Shown: in pieces, positions 1-11,234 of the stretch
Layout: the number at the start of each line of letters is the position of its first letter
How positions within the stretch are numbered: the first letter of the stretch is position 1
DNA from: Larix kaempferi
Lineage: Eukaryota; Streptophyta; Pinopsida; Pinales; Pinaceae
Assembly (NCBI GenBank): GCA_027924585.1
Contig: BSBM01000994.1
Location: forward strand, 14,841,001 to 14,905,000
Length of the DNA: 64,000 nt
Reading direction: 5' to 3'
Made by a program: the position numbers and the translations under genes
The notes under the pieces: generated by a model
The model's input: only the letters and a program-made list of their open reading frames with translations
Database searches by the model: none
Told to the model about the DNA's origin: nothing

Positions 1-3000
1 GTTTATTGTCTTAGAAGATCATTACCATTCTTTATAATTATTATTGAAATCATTGCTAAAACAGAATTAAAAAAGATTGTAGAATCTCATCATACATAAC
101 TGATATGTCATTTCAAGTTTCAATTTAAGGTTTGTAGTTTTCATTTATTTCTTTTCAAAGTTTACTATAATCTACTATTATTTCTATTATTGTACACACA
201 GGACAGATAAGCAAACAGAAGTCTCATATCACAAACCTAGGGTTACATATTTCACTTTAAAAACCAAACTTCAAACTACTAAATTTATTATCAAACGATA
301 GGAGCAAGGATATTAAAAGATATCTTTTATCTAAACAATTTCCAACTATTTTCCAAATCACATGTTCCTATAGCCATAAAATAAAAACACACAAATGCAT
401 TCCTTTCTACATAATCAAGCTAGTTAAACAAGCTCCATGTTATTACATCTATTCATTATTTTATTAACATTAGACAAACCAAACATTTATATCGAAATCG
501 TTCCTGTAGGTCGAGTAGTTTATTTACAAATATCATCTCCAGGGTTTAAGATATTACAATGTTTGTAGGAGAAGAGCAAAACATAAATCACAAACACTAG
601 TTTGATGTCGAGAACGTATCGAAAAACAACATCAATTTTATACATACATAGCACACAATTTCTTTTCCCAATGTTTAAACATTTCATGAGTTCACATTCC
701 ATAAAGAAAATGATAGCAACAGGTGTGTTCAAACCTAGTTGCACAACTATTATCATATTACATTAAATTCAAACACAGAGGTCTCATAAAACACAAATTC
801 TTTCCACTTTATAAATCGACGAGTCACAGGTTTTGTTCACGTGCCAAGCCCCAAAACAACGAACACAAAACAGTCACGGCAACACAGTTTTGTAAATATT
901 CTTTTATCTTATCAACTCAACAGTGTTCGAAACCCTTTTTAACAGAAGAACATTGCCCAGTTCAAAACTCAGAACCCAAACACTGTACAGTAACACTACA
1001 AACTATTACATCAACTCTGCAAACCGAGAAGTAACCTAATATCGGTGTAATACGAAGCAACATATGTTTTGAACCACGATTTCCAGAACAAGTGTTACAA
1101 GTTCAAAAGTTTTCCACAAATCTGCCAGGAGAACCTACAGAGGGTTTGCCACCAGGGCTTACCATTTTATAGCGTATTATCCATTTCCATCAAACCTAGC
1201 ACTGTAAATCCATAACAAAGGCAGTACCTGCCACACAAAACTGTAAGAAGTCAACAACGAGTTCCAACAAATGTTGATAAAGAAAAACTGTATTGTTTAA
1301 ACAGGGTTTCGAGTCGACTTACCTTCATATTAACAGATGGATGGAATGCTTCAAGCTTCCAATTCCTCCAACCAATGCAACAAAGAAGCATGCAATTGAA
1401 CTTTTATCAAACTTGGAGTTTAATCTCACTGAAAACCTAAACTGTCACATGACAAAAGCCTCAGGGATTCATTACCTTACAACTTCCAAACCCAAGAAAC
1501 TTATACAGTAAGTTTCAACATCAATATTGCAGAGTTGTAGTTACAGAGCCATCACAAACCACCCAGTGTCGAGCCCTGCTAACCAGCGGCTTGTCGGCCT
1601 CTTCCCCAAATGAAAACACCAAATGAATGCGTGAAGGAAAACAACAAATGTTAATGCAATACTGTCTTAGATTTCTCATATCTCAATGATTGAGGAAATA
1701 GATCAATGATCAAGACTTAGCCAGTAAAGCGATGATAGAACCAAGGCAGAGATATGACCAAGCACCATTAATAACCTCATTAAATAACCACCACAGTTGG
1801 AGTTCCATATCACCAGGGCTGAGCATACAGCTCGACGAACTATCACCATTCTTACCACTATATCACGTGGAGCCAGTAACACGTAGGAGCCATCGAATCA
1901 AACCACCACTATCACACAGGATTTCATTTAATGTTGAATCTCACGTATCATTTGCCAGACCCTTGACTGCAACAACATTAAATTTGTGACAGCGCCAAGT
2001 TAGGGTGACGACGTGATCTCGAGATTATATCACTACTACATTACAACTGTAATACAACCGCTCTATAGTTTCAAACCATAGAGTAAAATCATATCACGGT
2101 ATCACAACCAAAATCATATCACGGTATCATAACCATGTATATAGTTTCCAAACTATGTTACAATTTGCAAAGCAACTATAATCTATAGTTCCAAACCATA
2201 TGATGGATTCATATGTGAATCGAATCCAGACTTTAACACATATTGTCTATGTTATATGCATTTTAAATGTTAAGTCCCCAATTGCTAAGGGTGCGCCATT
2301 TCATATTCAAATATCAAATTAACATTTGTTCATTATGTACATAATAGAATATAGCACTAAGTTTCTATTTGCATATAACTAGGCATTATAACCCTAGCAT
2401 GTATTCCATAGAAGTATTATAATGATTCCATATGGTCACTAATACACATCAAACTATTATCTTGTCAATGCAGTGATATAGTCGAAAAATTTATTAGTAG
2501 CACTTATGATATAATTACCTGGAACATGTCATGAAGGATTTTTGAAGGCCAATGTCATTACAAGCCATAGCGTTATAGTAATGCTATTATCATCACACAG
2601 TTGCATTTTTGAATTGAACAATATCATTGATTTTCAGTAGAAGTATAGTGCAAAGTATCTCTAGCTACATTACAAGTGTTAGGATAAAAATAATACAGAT
2701 TTATAAAGAAAGCTAGAAGCTTCATACCATCGCTATATTCATGCATAGGTAGTATATATACATCTATCTTAAGACAGAGACAGCTAGCTGAAAAGTAAAA
2801 CACCTCTCCAAGCACTAGAATTATTTATTAGCTTACCTACAGATCTACGAAAGAAAGAATCCAATGCTTTAGCTATCAAAGCTAAGTAAACCCAAGGGCA
2901 CCCCGTAGGAACCCCTTCAGAAATATGCAAACAATTCATCAATATTGTTACCAAATCATTACACATAATGAATTAAACATTTTTCTGTCACATCTTATTT

Positions 3001-3160
3001 ATAATCAAGTATCTTTTTATGTTCAAGAATAAACATCATAATTTTATGAAGCTGTTATTATCTATTAGTTGAATAACTTTCATTCCGTAGATAGCATTTC
3101 TCTTATGAAATAGGCTATATCAATTTTTTTTTAAATTTTTGCTATTTTTGGGATGTTACA
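1..3160. other. AT-rich DNA without recognisable gene
   Basis: No open frame here shows a recognisable domain, and the short frames present look like chance. No LTR pair, primer site or polypurine tract was found. The right edge reads GGGATGTTACA at 3150-3160 and stops exactly where the copia A LTR fragment begins. That ending resembles the 3' end of many plant gypsy LTRs, so the stretch may be part of an old element entering from the left. This is inference only. Confidence 0.5.
2085..2134. repeat. 25-bp tandem duplication
   Basis: Two adjacent 25-bp copies (2085-2109 and 2110-2134) contain CATATCACGGTATCA and differ at one base. The neighbouring sequence repeats the phrase ATAGTTTCAAACCATA and variants between 2065 and 2200, giving a small locally repetitive patch of unknown role. 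Confidence 0.7.
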
Positions 3161-3436
3161 ATTAAGTTCACTAGCTTTATCTTTTCCACTAAAAGCAGAA
3201 AAAAGAATGATAAAGAAGGAAGGTGCCCTTCTAATACAGGAATTAAAAGAGATATGAAAGAATTAGATTAAATGTTATCTATAATATCCTCAAGTTTTCC
3301 CTAGTGACTCAATATTGCATGTGGTCCCATATAAGACAAAATTAGGCCAACTTACCTAGTCAACACGTAGGAAATTAATCATGAAGACTAATAAAAAGAT
3401 ATACTAAGTATGGAATGGGTTTTTAATACTCTAACA
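3161..3436 (-). repeat. Element A 3' LTR, truncated
   Basis: On the minus strand the LTR begins TGTTAGAGTATT right after the polypurine tract. It aligns with the outer part of the complete A-family solo LTR (about 8926-9071 joined to 36638-36755). Only the U3 side, about 276 of 685 bp, is present. It stops at 3161, where unrelated sequence ending TGTTACA begins. Confidence 0.8.
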
Positions 3437-3449
3437 CCCCCCTTAATCC
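3437..3449 (-). other. Polypurine tract of element A
   Basis: Read on the minus strand this is GGATTAAGGGGGG, immediately before the 3' LTR start TGTTAG. That is the expected position and composition of a plus-strand primer for reverse transcription. Confidence 0.8.
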
Positions 3450-3599
3450 TTAATTTATGTGAAATATCATAAATATAGGTCCCAAAAAGCTGGCATGATC
3501 ACCCTTTTTACATACTTCTTGTCCACAAAACAAGGAAAGAAGGAAGACCTCATCGGAAAAAAACCTCCCCTCAAAACATGGACATGTACCAAAATTGAA

Positions 3600-4389
3600 A
3601 AATTGCTTTTCAATCCTTCTTCACCACATGTTCACCCGTCCCAAGCCAATATATGAGATGGCTGAAAATATTATCTGAGAATTCTTTGCTGAAGATGTCT
3701 GCAACTTTCTCTGAAGATGGGAAAAACAATGGAGCAATGATCCTATCATGCACTAGATTTATAATGTAGTGCATATGAATCTCTATATGCTTGGTTCTTT
3801 TCATTTGTAATGGGTTATTTGAGATCCTTATAGAACTTTTATTGCCACAAAATATAACTGTGGGAGTGCTAAAGTAAATCCCAAACTCTGAAAGTATACC
3901 TTGCAACCACACACACTAAGTTCCAACATTCACTGCTCCTCTATACTCGACCTTTGTTGAAGAGAGTGAAATCGAAATTTGATTTTTGATTGACCAACAA
4001 ATAGGTCCTCCTCCAAGCATGAAGTCAAATATGAAATTGGACTTCTGATCTGAGCTATCACTAGCCCAATCAGAGTCTGTAAAACCAAGAATATTCAAGG
4101 AAGACTTTACAACATAATGGATCCAATAAGACCTTGGTTCCTTGCACATAATGCAAGATCCTTTAGGAATACCTCCAGTGAATATCATGTGGATTCTCCA
4201 TTTATATTGAATCCACACTCACTACATATGAAATATCAAGTTGAGTATGAGTCAATTACAACAAACTGCCAACTAGCTTTCTATACACGGTGTTGTTCAC
4301 CAAAGGTGTAGAATCTGCATCTTCAAGTCTAACTCCTGAAAGGAAGGGAGTCTTTGTAGGATTGAATTATCCCATATTGAAATTATTTA
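3600..4389 (-). pseudogene. Element A RNase H domain (copia)
   Basis: Two adjacent minus-strand segments in one frame (4218-3916 and 3912-3610), separated by one stop, give a copia RNase H. Visible are FTDSDWASDSSDQKS (first catalytic Asp region), SLSSTKVEYRGAV (Glu region), the stretch IFCGNKSSIRISNN where DNQSA is usual, and RTKHIEIHMHYI near the C-terminus. The second catalytic Asp is replaced (CGNKS in place of CDNQS). Upstream, 4219-4389 holds a decayed connection segment to the reverse transcriptase with several stops. It would have removed the RNA strand of the RNA-DNA hybrid during reverse transcription. Confidence 0.85.
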
Positions 4390-5479
4390 GCATATATTAT
4401 TCATACTTTGACTGAGATACTTTAAATCCTGAGTTGGACTGAGAGATCTCAAGCCCAAAGAATGGTCTAAGTATTCCCAAGTTAGTCATGGAAAAAGCAT
4501 GATGCAAAGCATTCTTCAATGAAGCAATCTCATCAATGAAGATTTCTGTGATCAAAAGGTCATCAAAATATAATACAATAATCAAAATTGAACCATTTAT
4601 TAACTTCATGTACACATTCGAGTCATATTTGCATCTACTAAAAGATTGTGACAAGAGAAAACTATCCATCTTGGCATACCAAGCTCTTGGGGCTTTCTTA
4701 ATCCCATATAGTGATTTCTTCAACATGTACACAAGGTTAGGATCAGAAATATACCCTTATGGATTCTGCATATAGATATCCTACTCAAGGTCTCCATGGA
4801 GGAAATCATTTTTTACATCCATGTGATGCACTTCCCAACACTTGGCTGCAAAAATTGTCAGAACTAGTCTAATCGAATCCATATTTGCAACTGGTGAAAA
4901 GGTATCATTGTATTCAAGGAATTGGAATTGTGAGAAGACTTTATCCACTAAAATTTCCTTGTACTTCATTGCTGCACCGTCACCATCAAACTTGGTTATG
5001 AAAATCCACTTACACTTTACCAACTTCCTGCTAGGTGGAAGCTTGACTAACTTGCATGTTCCATTCATTTGAAGTGAATTAAACTCCTCATCCATGGAAG
5101 ACTTAAATATTGGGTCATGTGAGTATTCTTCATATGATGAAGGATCATATTCAACCATAAAAAAAAACTTAGGTAGGAAAGGATCTTTGACAGAAATAAC
5201 ATTCTCAAACAAATATCTAGTCCTCCTAGGATCTTGAGGATTCCCCACAAGTTCTCCAGCTTTTTCAATAGTTTTTGCAGCCCACTTAGGACTTGTAGGT
5301 AAACTTGGATATGAAATCATATTGTATTCATCATCAAAAATATCGTAATAATAAATTTCATGAGAAACTTCACTTACTTCAATAGGTGGTGGTTCCGAGG
5401 TTTCTCCAATTTCCACTACTCGCAAGGGTTCTTCTTTGAATTGAACACTTATTTCAATGAAATATTTTTTGGTGGTCAT
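4390..5479 (-). pseudogene. Element A reverse transcriptase (copia)
   Basis: The N-terminal half (5479-4781) carries KWIFITKFDGDGAAMKYKE, then SPVANMDSIRLVL and HHMDVKNDFLHGDLE, the conserved start of a copia RT. The second half (4732-4397) has MLKKSLYGIKKAPRAWY and the catalytic box at 4559-4570, which reads YFDD in place of the usual YVDD. The halves are in different frames, so at least one frameshift lies near 4735-4780. The family's RT is normally one uninterrupted domain of about 250 residues; nearly all of it is recognisable here. Confidence 0.88.
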
Positions 5480-6189
5480 ATTGATAAGATTGTAACCCTT
5501 GGAGTCTTCTGGATATGCAAATCTCTCATATTCTTAGGTGGAATTCTAGCCCATGCCTTGGAGCCAAAAATCATGAAATAAGACACATCTGGCTTGTGCC
5601 CACTCCAAGCTTCAAAAGGTGTGATTCCTTTCAAGGATTTATGTGGCACCCTATTTTGAATATTGGATACACAGTTGATGGCTTCAGCCAAAAGTATTGC
5701 AGACAAATATTTAGACTCGATCATGCAAGTAGCCATCCCTTGAGAGACCTATTCTTCCTTTCAGCAACACCATTTTGATGTTGTGTGTATGGCATTGTGT
5801 GTTGCATATGGATTCCAATAGTAGCACAGAGTTGTTGAAAATCAGATTTGATGTACTCCCCACCATTATCATATCTGATGAACTTTATCTTCCCACCCGA
5901 CTTGTTCTCTACCGCAGCTTTAAAAATATTGAAAAATCCAAAAACTTCCGACTTGAATTGGATGAAAAAGACCCAACAAAATCTAGAAAAGTCATGAATG
6001 AAGATAAGGACATATTTGGCATTGTTCAAAAAAATGTTGGGGAATGGAATTGGTATATCACTATGAATAATATCAAGGGGTTCATAGATTTGCTTAGAAT
6101 TGTATCTCTAAAACTTATGGTCAAAGTGTTTTCCAAGGATGCAACCTTAACAAATTCCTTTGGAAAATTTGATGTTGGGAAGCCCTATT
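5476..6189 (-). pseudogene. Element A integrase core (copia)
   Basis: The segment 6029-5721 has the core with FIHDFSRFCWVFF, RYDNGGEYIKSDF (second catalytic Asp) and TQHQNGVAERKNR (catalytic Glu region). The segment 5736-5476 continues with FEAWSGHKPDVSYF and GSKAWARIP, the end of the core, in another frame. The N-terminal zinc-binding part (6030-6189) is decayed. Integrase would have inserted the cDNA copy into the genome. In copia it lies upstream of RT, as here. Confidence 0.85.
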
Positions 6190-7071
6190 ACCATGTTATT
6201 CTCATGCAATTATGAAAGATACTTTTAGTTAAGATGACCAAATATCTCATTCCATTGTTTGTTTTCTTCATTGGAATGAGTGAGGAGAGAAGAGGATGAT
6301 GAGAAAGGCACACAGTGGGAAAACGTATAAACTTTTGAGCTATGATCAGTAGTACCAATGGAAACAAATATACCTGTCGCAATTTTAGAAATTTACATAT
6401 CATTGGGGGTGAAGATGACCTTTTTAGGAGACCCAATATGAGTCATCCGATATATTGACAAGAGGTTCGAAGCATGACCTGGGACAAACAACACATTAGT
6501 GAAAGAACCATGATCTAGATCAATTCTTCCTTTACCTTTGGAAGCATTTTCAGAGTCATCTCCCAACACAATTTTTGGACCACGAGAAGAATCAAGGGAG
6601 GAAAAATACACTATTTTGGACACCATATGCCTTGAAGCTACATAATCTATGATGAAAGAGAAAGATTTGTATGTGCTTTCCATCAAAGCATGTACTCTCT
6701 CCTTGTATTCAAAATTTGAACCTCCTTCCTTCCTTGCGCCATCTGAAAGAGGGATCTTATTCTTCTCAAGAAGTTGAGCCATCATGTCAATGGTATTCTT
6801 CATGCAGGAACTCTTAGGATGAAATCCCATATTGTAGTATGCACACTTTCTCTTCTCTTTCTTTTTAGGTGGATTCTTCTTGGATTTGGAGGAGTCCTCA
6901 TGTGATTTTTGCTTGACTTTATTATGATCTAGTGGATTTTTTGGACTAGCCTTCTTCTTGCATTTAGAATTCTTTGAATCTCTAGCAACTAAAGGATGAT
7001 ATTTTAATGAATTTATGGCTCCCATCATGATCAACTTGTCTTGCTCCTGAGGGAGTGATTCCATGAACTCT
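6190..7071 (-). pseudogene. Element A zinc knuckle, protease and pre-integrase region
   Basis: The open segment 7064-6393 begins with a lysine-rich stretch and a broken zinc knuckle (CAYYNMGFHPKSSC, where the second Cys has become Tyr). It continues to FIIDYVASRHMVS, which is the protease active-site region. The usual DSGAS motif reads DYVAS, so the catalytic triplet is destroyed. Beyond it GPKIVLGDDSE and NVLFVPGHASNLLSI are typical of the copia protease to GAG-pre-integrase stretch. The last part (6190-6392) is a decayed continuation. Confidence 0.82.
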
Positions 7072-7601
7072 ACTAGTTAAGGCATCTTCTAGTTTTGAAC
7101 TGTCATCTTGGTGGCATGGAAGGTCAAAACAGAGACTGAATATTCAAGTACCAATTTTGAAATAATTTCAAGGATTAATTGCTCATATTTCTTCTGAATT
7201 ATGTACTGCTTCAATTGTAGAACAAGTTACTTGAACTTTGAGAATTAGTCTTTGAGGGTCTCAAAATTCATTGGACTCAGAGAGACAAGTTCATTATCCA
7301 GTTGGTGGTCCCTCAATTCATCAGTATTTCCAAATAAATCTTGGAGCTTGGTCCGAACTTCATTAGAAGTGGTAAGACAATTTAGATGGAAAAGAAGATC
7401 CATGGAAGTATTGAGACACAAGAGACCATCAGCCTCATATCTTCTATTATGCCACTTCGCTTTATCAATAACTGTAGTAGGCTCAAGTTCAGTAGCCATA
7501 GTCAATCTATAGAGGCGTTTGATCCTCAATAGAATCTCCATCTAGGCCTTCAAATGAAATTAATTGAACTCATTCAAGATGATTTGTTGTGACTGATCCA
7601 T
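7072..7601 (-). pseudogene. Element A gag (UBN2-type)
   Basis: Translation from the ATG at 7601 on the minus strand gives MDQSQQIILNEFN, then a TAA stop at codon 14 (7560-7562), a second stop, and the main open segment 7541-7245. That contains KAKWHNRRYEADGLLCL and SNEVRTKLQDLFGN, the conserved helix region of copia gag. The stretch DELRDHQLDNELVSLSP aligns with element B gag. The codon-14 stop is shared with B. The capsid-like protein would package the RNA. Confidence 0.8.
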
Positions 7602-7720
7602 GGCTTCTTGAAATGTGCCCTCGTGATGCTGGATTGTGCCCCTCTCATGTTGAAATGCACCCTCTGAGAGACTGGTTCGATCCTATAGAAAAAAATAAGG
7701 ATAATATTGCTGCTAATTGA

Positions 7721-7732
7721 GCTTTGATACCA
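7721..7732 (-). other. Primer binding site of element A
   Basis: The minus strand reads TGGTATCAAAGC directly after the LTR end GAAATTTCACA. It is complementary, with one difference, to the 3' end of plant initiator tRNA-Met, the usual copia primer. Confidence 0.85.
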
Positions 7733-8175
7733 TGTGAAATTTCATTCATAGGATGATATTGCAAAGCAAACAATTACTCTCACAAATTGTCTTGCAAAAA
7801 CTAGTCAAAGATCACATAAACCAATCATGAATTTGATGCAAACAGTAAAAGTATATTGAATAAGTATACATCATCCAAACTTGGTCTACGCAATGGATTT
7901 CCAAATATATAATTACATCATATATTTGAAATCCAAATAAGGAATTTGGAATCCTCGCAAAAGTAGGATTACTAAATTGGTGAAAAACCCCCATAGGTGA
8001 CTAAATTACTTTCCACATCACTCCTAAGGATCACGAACTGGAAAAATATGAGTTGTGAGGTGATGAGTGATGGAAAAGAAACTAAATAATGGATTTTGGA
8101 GAGAAGAAAAACAAGGAGTGAGATTTTTCCAAAAAAAATCCATTTATTAAGTTCACTAGCTTTACCTTTTCCACT
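7733..8175 (-). repeat. Element A 5' LTR, truncated
   Basis: Starts TGTGAAATTTC next to the primer site and matches 8505-8950 of the solo LTR almost base for base, with scattered substitutions. Homology ends at 8175 within CTTTTCCACT. The U3 side is missing, so the two LTRs of element A keep opposite parts of the same 685-bp repeat. Confidence 0.8.
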
Positions 8176-8504
8176 GCATCAATAATTCATATATATTGTA
8201 ACTACATCAATCATTAATTGAAAGGTAAATAAATGCAATTCTTGATATTTCTGCTACAATATAAAAAGTCTATGGAATTCAAGTGAAAAGATTACTTATA
8301 CAAAAAAAATATCACTCCACAATTGTTCATTGTATATATAAATATGCAACTTATTATGCATGGGATAGATCCAATAACATATAAATAGATTACTAGATAC
8401 ACATCCATAGTAATGTTCCCAAAGACTACACACACATTCTGTAACACCTGCAACATAATACAATCTAAATTACAATAGTAGAGAAAATGTACACCTACCT
8501 AAGG
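8176..8504. other. Spacer between element A and the solo LTR
   Basis: 329 bp of AT-rich DNA with no open frame or family resemblance that I can see. It is the left flank of the solo LTR; its last five bases TAAGG form the left target duplication. Confidence 0.5.
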
Positions 8505-9071
8505 TGTGAAATTTCATTCATAGGCTGATCTTTCAAAGCAAACAATTACTCTCAGAAATTGTCTTGCAAAAACTAGTCAAAGATCACATAAAATAGTGAT
8601 GAATTTGATGCAAACAGTAAAATTTTATTGAATAAGTAAACATCACACAATCTTGGGATATGTACTAGTTGTCCAAATATATAATTACATCATAAATTTG
8701 AAATCCAAAGAAGGCATTTAAAATCCTCACAAAAGAAGGCTTACTAAATTGGTGAAAAACCCCACTAGGTGACTAAATCACTTTCCAAATCACTCCTAAG
8801 GCTCACAAATTGGAAAAATATGATTTGGGAGGTGATGAATGATGGAAAAGAAATGAAATCATGGATTTTGGAGAGAAGAAAAATGAGGGAAAGTTGTCCA
8901 TAAATATCTAGTTACTAAGTTCAGTAGCTTTACCTTTTGCACTAAAAGCAGAAAAAAGTAGGATAAAGCAGGAAGGCACCCTTCTAATCCAAGAATGGAA
9001 AGAAATCTCACAGAATTGGACTAAATATTATCCAAAATATCCTCAAGTTATCCCTAGTGACTCACTATGGC
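8505..9071 (-). repeat. A-family solo LTR, left part
   Basis: Begins TGTGAAATTTC and is homologous to both element A LTRs. It runs to 9071, where element B interrupts it; the rest resumes at 36638. No primer site or internal domain accompanies it, so it is a solo LTR left by recombination between two LTRs. Flanks are TAAGG (8500-8504) and TGAGG (36756-36760), a 4-of-5 matching target duplication. Confidence 0.82.
9067..9071. other. Target site duplication of element B, left copy
   Basis: ATGGC here and ATGGC at 36633-36637 flank element B exactly. Removing B and one copy restores an uninterrupted A-family LTR. Confidence 0.9.
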
Positions 9072-9774
9072 TGTTGGAATATTCTCACCATCATATTCTG
9101 GTTTTGCATGCCTTGCATGCATTCCATGCATCCATGCATCAGCAGTTGAGTCTCTTAGCACCTAGTCCCTAATTTGGGCCCCCCCCGAGCTTTTGTTTGG
9201 ACATCATTAGACCTCCTAGTCACTTAGTGCACCTTGATTACATCACTAGAGTTACAATGCACCCTCATGCACATATTTAGGAGATCTATCAGTTAGTTCC
9301 ATGATTTAGGGAACCCTGTCCCCTTGATTGCTCATTTAACTGACTGTAGCTCCTGGTTGACTTCTTACGAGTGTAAGAGCACCCTCCTTGACCACTGAAA
9401 ACTATTTATGCAACTCCTTGGAGTCTCCTTCCCTATTTTGGTGCCCACATGGTTAAGGTATGCTCAGTCCTACTCTAGGTAATTGATTATTTACCATCGG
9501 TGGCCACTAGACCTTATCGAGAGATGGTTCTAATGCAAACTAAGCCATGAATTGAGGAGAATTCAAATCCTCTAGGGAGTAATCGAATTCATTTGATTGT
9601 ATTATCATATTTTTTCCAGCTTATAGTTTATGAATGTATCAACAACAGTTTCTCATATCTTTTGAGTTTCATGAGTGAATTTGATCATATTTCTTGCTAA
9701 TTCTTCTCTGCAATAAAAACTGTGAAATTGTGAGGTTTGTTCAAGATTAGTGATCTCTCCTTTTGAATTTCACA
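9072..9774 (+). repeat. Element B 5' LTR
   Basis: Starts TGTTGGAATATTC and ends GAATTTCACA, directly followed by the primer site. It aligns along its length with 35920-36632. A CAATAAAAAC stretch near 9710 could serve as a polyadenylation signal. Confidence 0.93.
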
Positions 9775-9786
9775 TGGTATCAGAGC
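9775..9786 (+). other. Primer binding site of element B
   Basis: TGGTATCAGAGC immediately after the 5' LTR matches the complement of the plant initiator tRNA-Met 3' end. The leader 9787-10055 that follows has no gene. Confidence 0.92.
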
Positions 9787-10055
9787 TTGTGAGATATTGT
9801 TTAGTTGCAGCAGTTTATTGAGCAACTATTTTTCAGTAGTGCACCAGAAGCCTTTGGATTTCCACAACAAATCCTGGTGCCATTCCATTGAATTCATTGG
9901 ATAAATTTTTTGAGGTCTATCTATGTGTGAAGGATCTAGATAAAAGTGCGTACTGTCCCAAAGTAGGGTTCAATAGATTCTGTAACAATCCTCTAGATAA
10001 ATTTCATTGTTTTTGCAGGTTATTCCATCATCAGAAGCGCATTCATTTAGCTACT

Positions 10056-10135
10056 ATGGATCTCACCTTGATTCTTAAACTCACTTCCTTCAACTAATTC
10101 GAATGGAAGGGAAAAATAGAGATATTCATGATCAG
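10056..10135 (+). pseudogene. Element B gag, 5' fragment
   Basis: ATG at 10056 opens MDLTLILKLTSFN, then TAA at 10095-10097 (codon 14), then FEWKGKIEIFMISR up to the insertion point of element C. The frame continues after C at 24513 with GLYSVLNGTEVKP, so gag was interrupted by C. The stop at codon 14 stands at the same alignment position as the one in element A gag. Confidence 0.8.
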
Positions 10136-10140
10136 CAGAG
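10136..10140. other. Target site duplication of element C, left copy
   Basis: CAGAG here and CAGAG at 24508-24512 flank element C exactly. Confidence 0.9.
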
Positions 10141-10417
10141 TGTTATACGTTGAAATGACACCTCTCCGTCCGTGATGACACTTGCTTCCCTTGGTCGCAT
10201 AACGACATTTCTTAAGATCAAGTTTCAGTCACACAATAGGACATTTGTGGATGGAGGAGTCATTTGGGCACTAAAAATGGTTGAAATTACCTCATTCTTG
10301 ACCCATTTGATGTATATGACCCTTAGGAACATTTTTCCAGACCAAACCATCTCCTGAAAATGAGCAGAAAATCTTGTTTTTGGCCATTTTCTAACATGAG
10401 CGCTGGTACACAGGCAT

Positions 10418-10556
10418 GATAGTAGCGTGTGTACCCTACTCTTGTGTACAATAGTAGCGCTCAAACCTTCTGAGCGGTACTCCACTATTGAAATAGTAGC
10501 ACTCAACCCTTCCTATACGCTACTCCACTTTGAAATAGTAGCGTACACCCCTGTTT
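10418..10556. repeat. Short repeats with inverted arms in LTR C
   Basis: Units starting ATAGTAGC occur at about 10418, 10451, 10492 and 10533, spaced 33-41 bp. Between units, arms such as AGTAGCGCTCA and TGAGCGGTACT can pair. The same array is in the 3' LTR (about 23690-23830), and loose copies occur in the leader at about 11472 and 11506. Position upstream of the TATA box suggests a promoter-proximal role; that is inference. Confidence 0.65.
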
Positions 10557-10642
10557 TGGTCAAAATCTCAAAATTTTTGGAAGTTAAGTTGGTTGGGGAA
10601 CCTCCTACTCAGTTATAACTTCTTTTCCTCTCCTTCACGGAT

Positions 10643-10650
10643 TATATAAG
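10643..10650 (+). promoter_or_regulatory. TATA box of element C LTR
   Basis: TATATAAG, conserved at 23916-23923 in the 3' LTR. It lies about 230 bp before the AATAAA signal, as expected for U3 and R regions. Confidence 0.6.
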
Positions 10651-11234
10651 GAGGGTCGAAGGGCCATGTGAGGGGACTAAGCCCAATTAGAAATTTATGC
10701 TACAGGAATGGAGACCCTCATCCCCCTCTCTTGTGCTTAGTTTTAGTAAACCCTAGCACAGTTGATTAGAGGATGGAATCCTTGGAGAACAGAAGCAGGA
10801 GACCTTGAATCTAGGTTTCGTGAAGTGCCAAGCTTGAAGGAAGGTATAAATTTATGTACTTGCTTTCATTCATCAATAAAGATTGGACGTTCTTCTCTTT
10901 CCAAATATGACCTATTAATGTGTCTCTGATTTGATTACTGTTTAATTATAGTTTGATGTCTTGTTATGTCATGGATATCAGTCTTATATATGTAGTCAAA
11001 TGTGTTTGAGAAAAGTATCAAGTTGTTTTGCAGGTCTGGGCATTGCGACACTAGATAAGCATTGAAGAACGAGGGATGCAAAGCTAGGATCAACCTTCTG
11101 AATGAGGTGCCTACATCTCTAAACCCTAATCTCTTCATTTATTTTTTGTACTTTCAAAATGCTTGTAAGTCTATCTTTATCACCGTAAGTTGGTAGTTTC
11201 TCCCCTGAACTATAGGTGCATTTTCCCCACAATA

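Larger units (their letters stand above)
3161..8175 (-). mobile_element. Element A: degenerate Ty1/copia retrotransposon
   Basis: A minus-strand copia element. Reading from high to low coordinates it has a truncated 5' LTR (7733-8175), a primer site (7721-7732), gag, zinc-knuckle and protease region, integrase, reverse transcriptase, RNase H, a polypurine tract (3437-3449) and a truncated 3' LTR (3161-3436). The domain order PR-INT-RT-RNH is diagnostic of copia rather than gypsy. Every domain carries stops or frameshifts, so the copy is dead. Its proteins resemble those of element B in this window, although the LTR sequences differ. Confidence 0.9.
10141..11234 (+). repeat. Element C 5' LTR
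   Basis: Starts TGTTATACGTTGAAATGACA and ends at CCCCACAATA, matching the 3' LTR end CCCCACAACA. The two LTRs differ by a modest number of substitutions by eye. It contains four AATAGTAGC-type repeat units (10418-10556), a TATA box and a polyadenylation signal AATAAA at 10875-10880. Confidence 0.92.

Noticed and set aside
1986-3160. Possible gypsy LTR from TGTGACAGCGCC to TGTTACA
   Set aside because: Start and end are LTR-like, but there is no polypurine tract before it, no second copy and no target duplication, so the left border is unsupported.
9775-9786. TGGTATCAGAGC as part of a tRNA gene
   Set aside because: Only the tRNA-complementary 12 bases are present beside an LTR; no cloverleaf sequence surrounds them.
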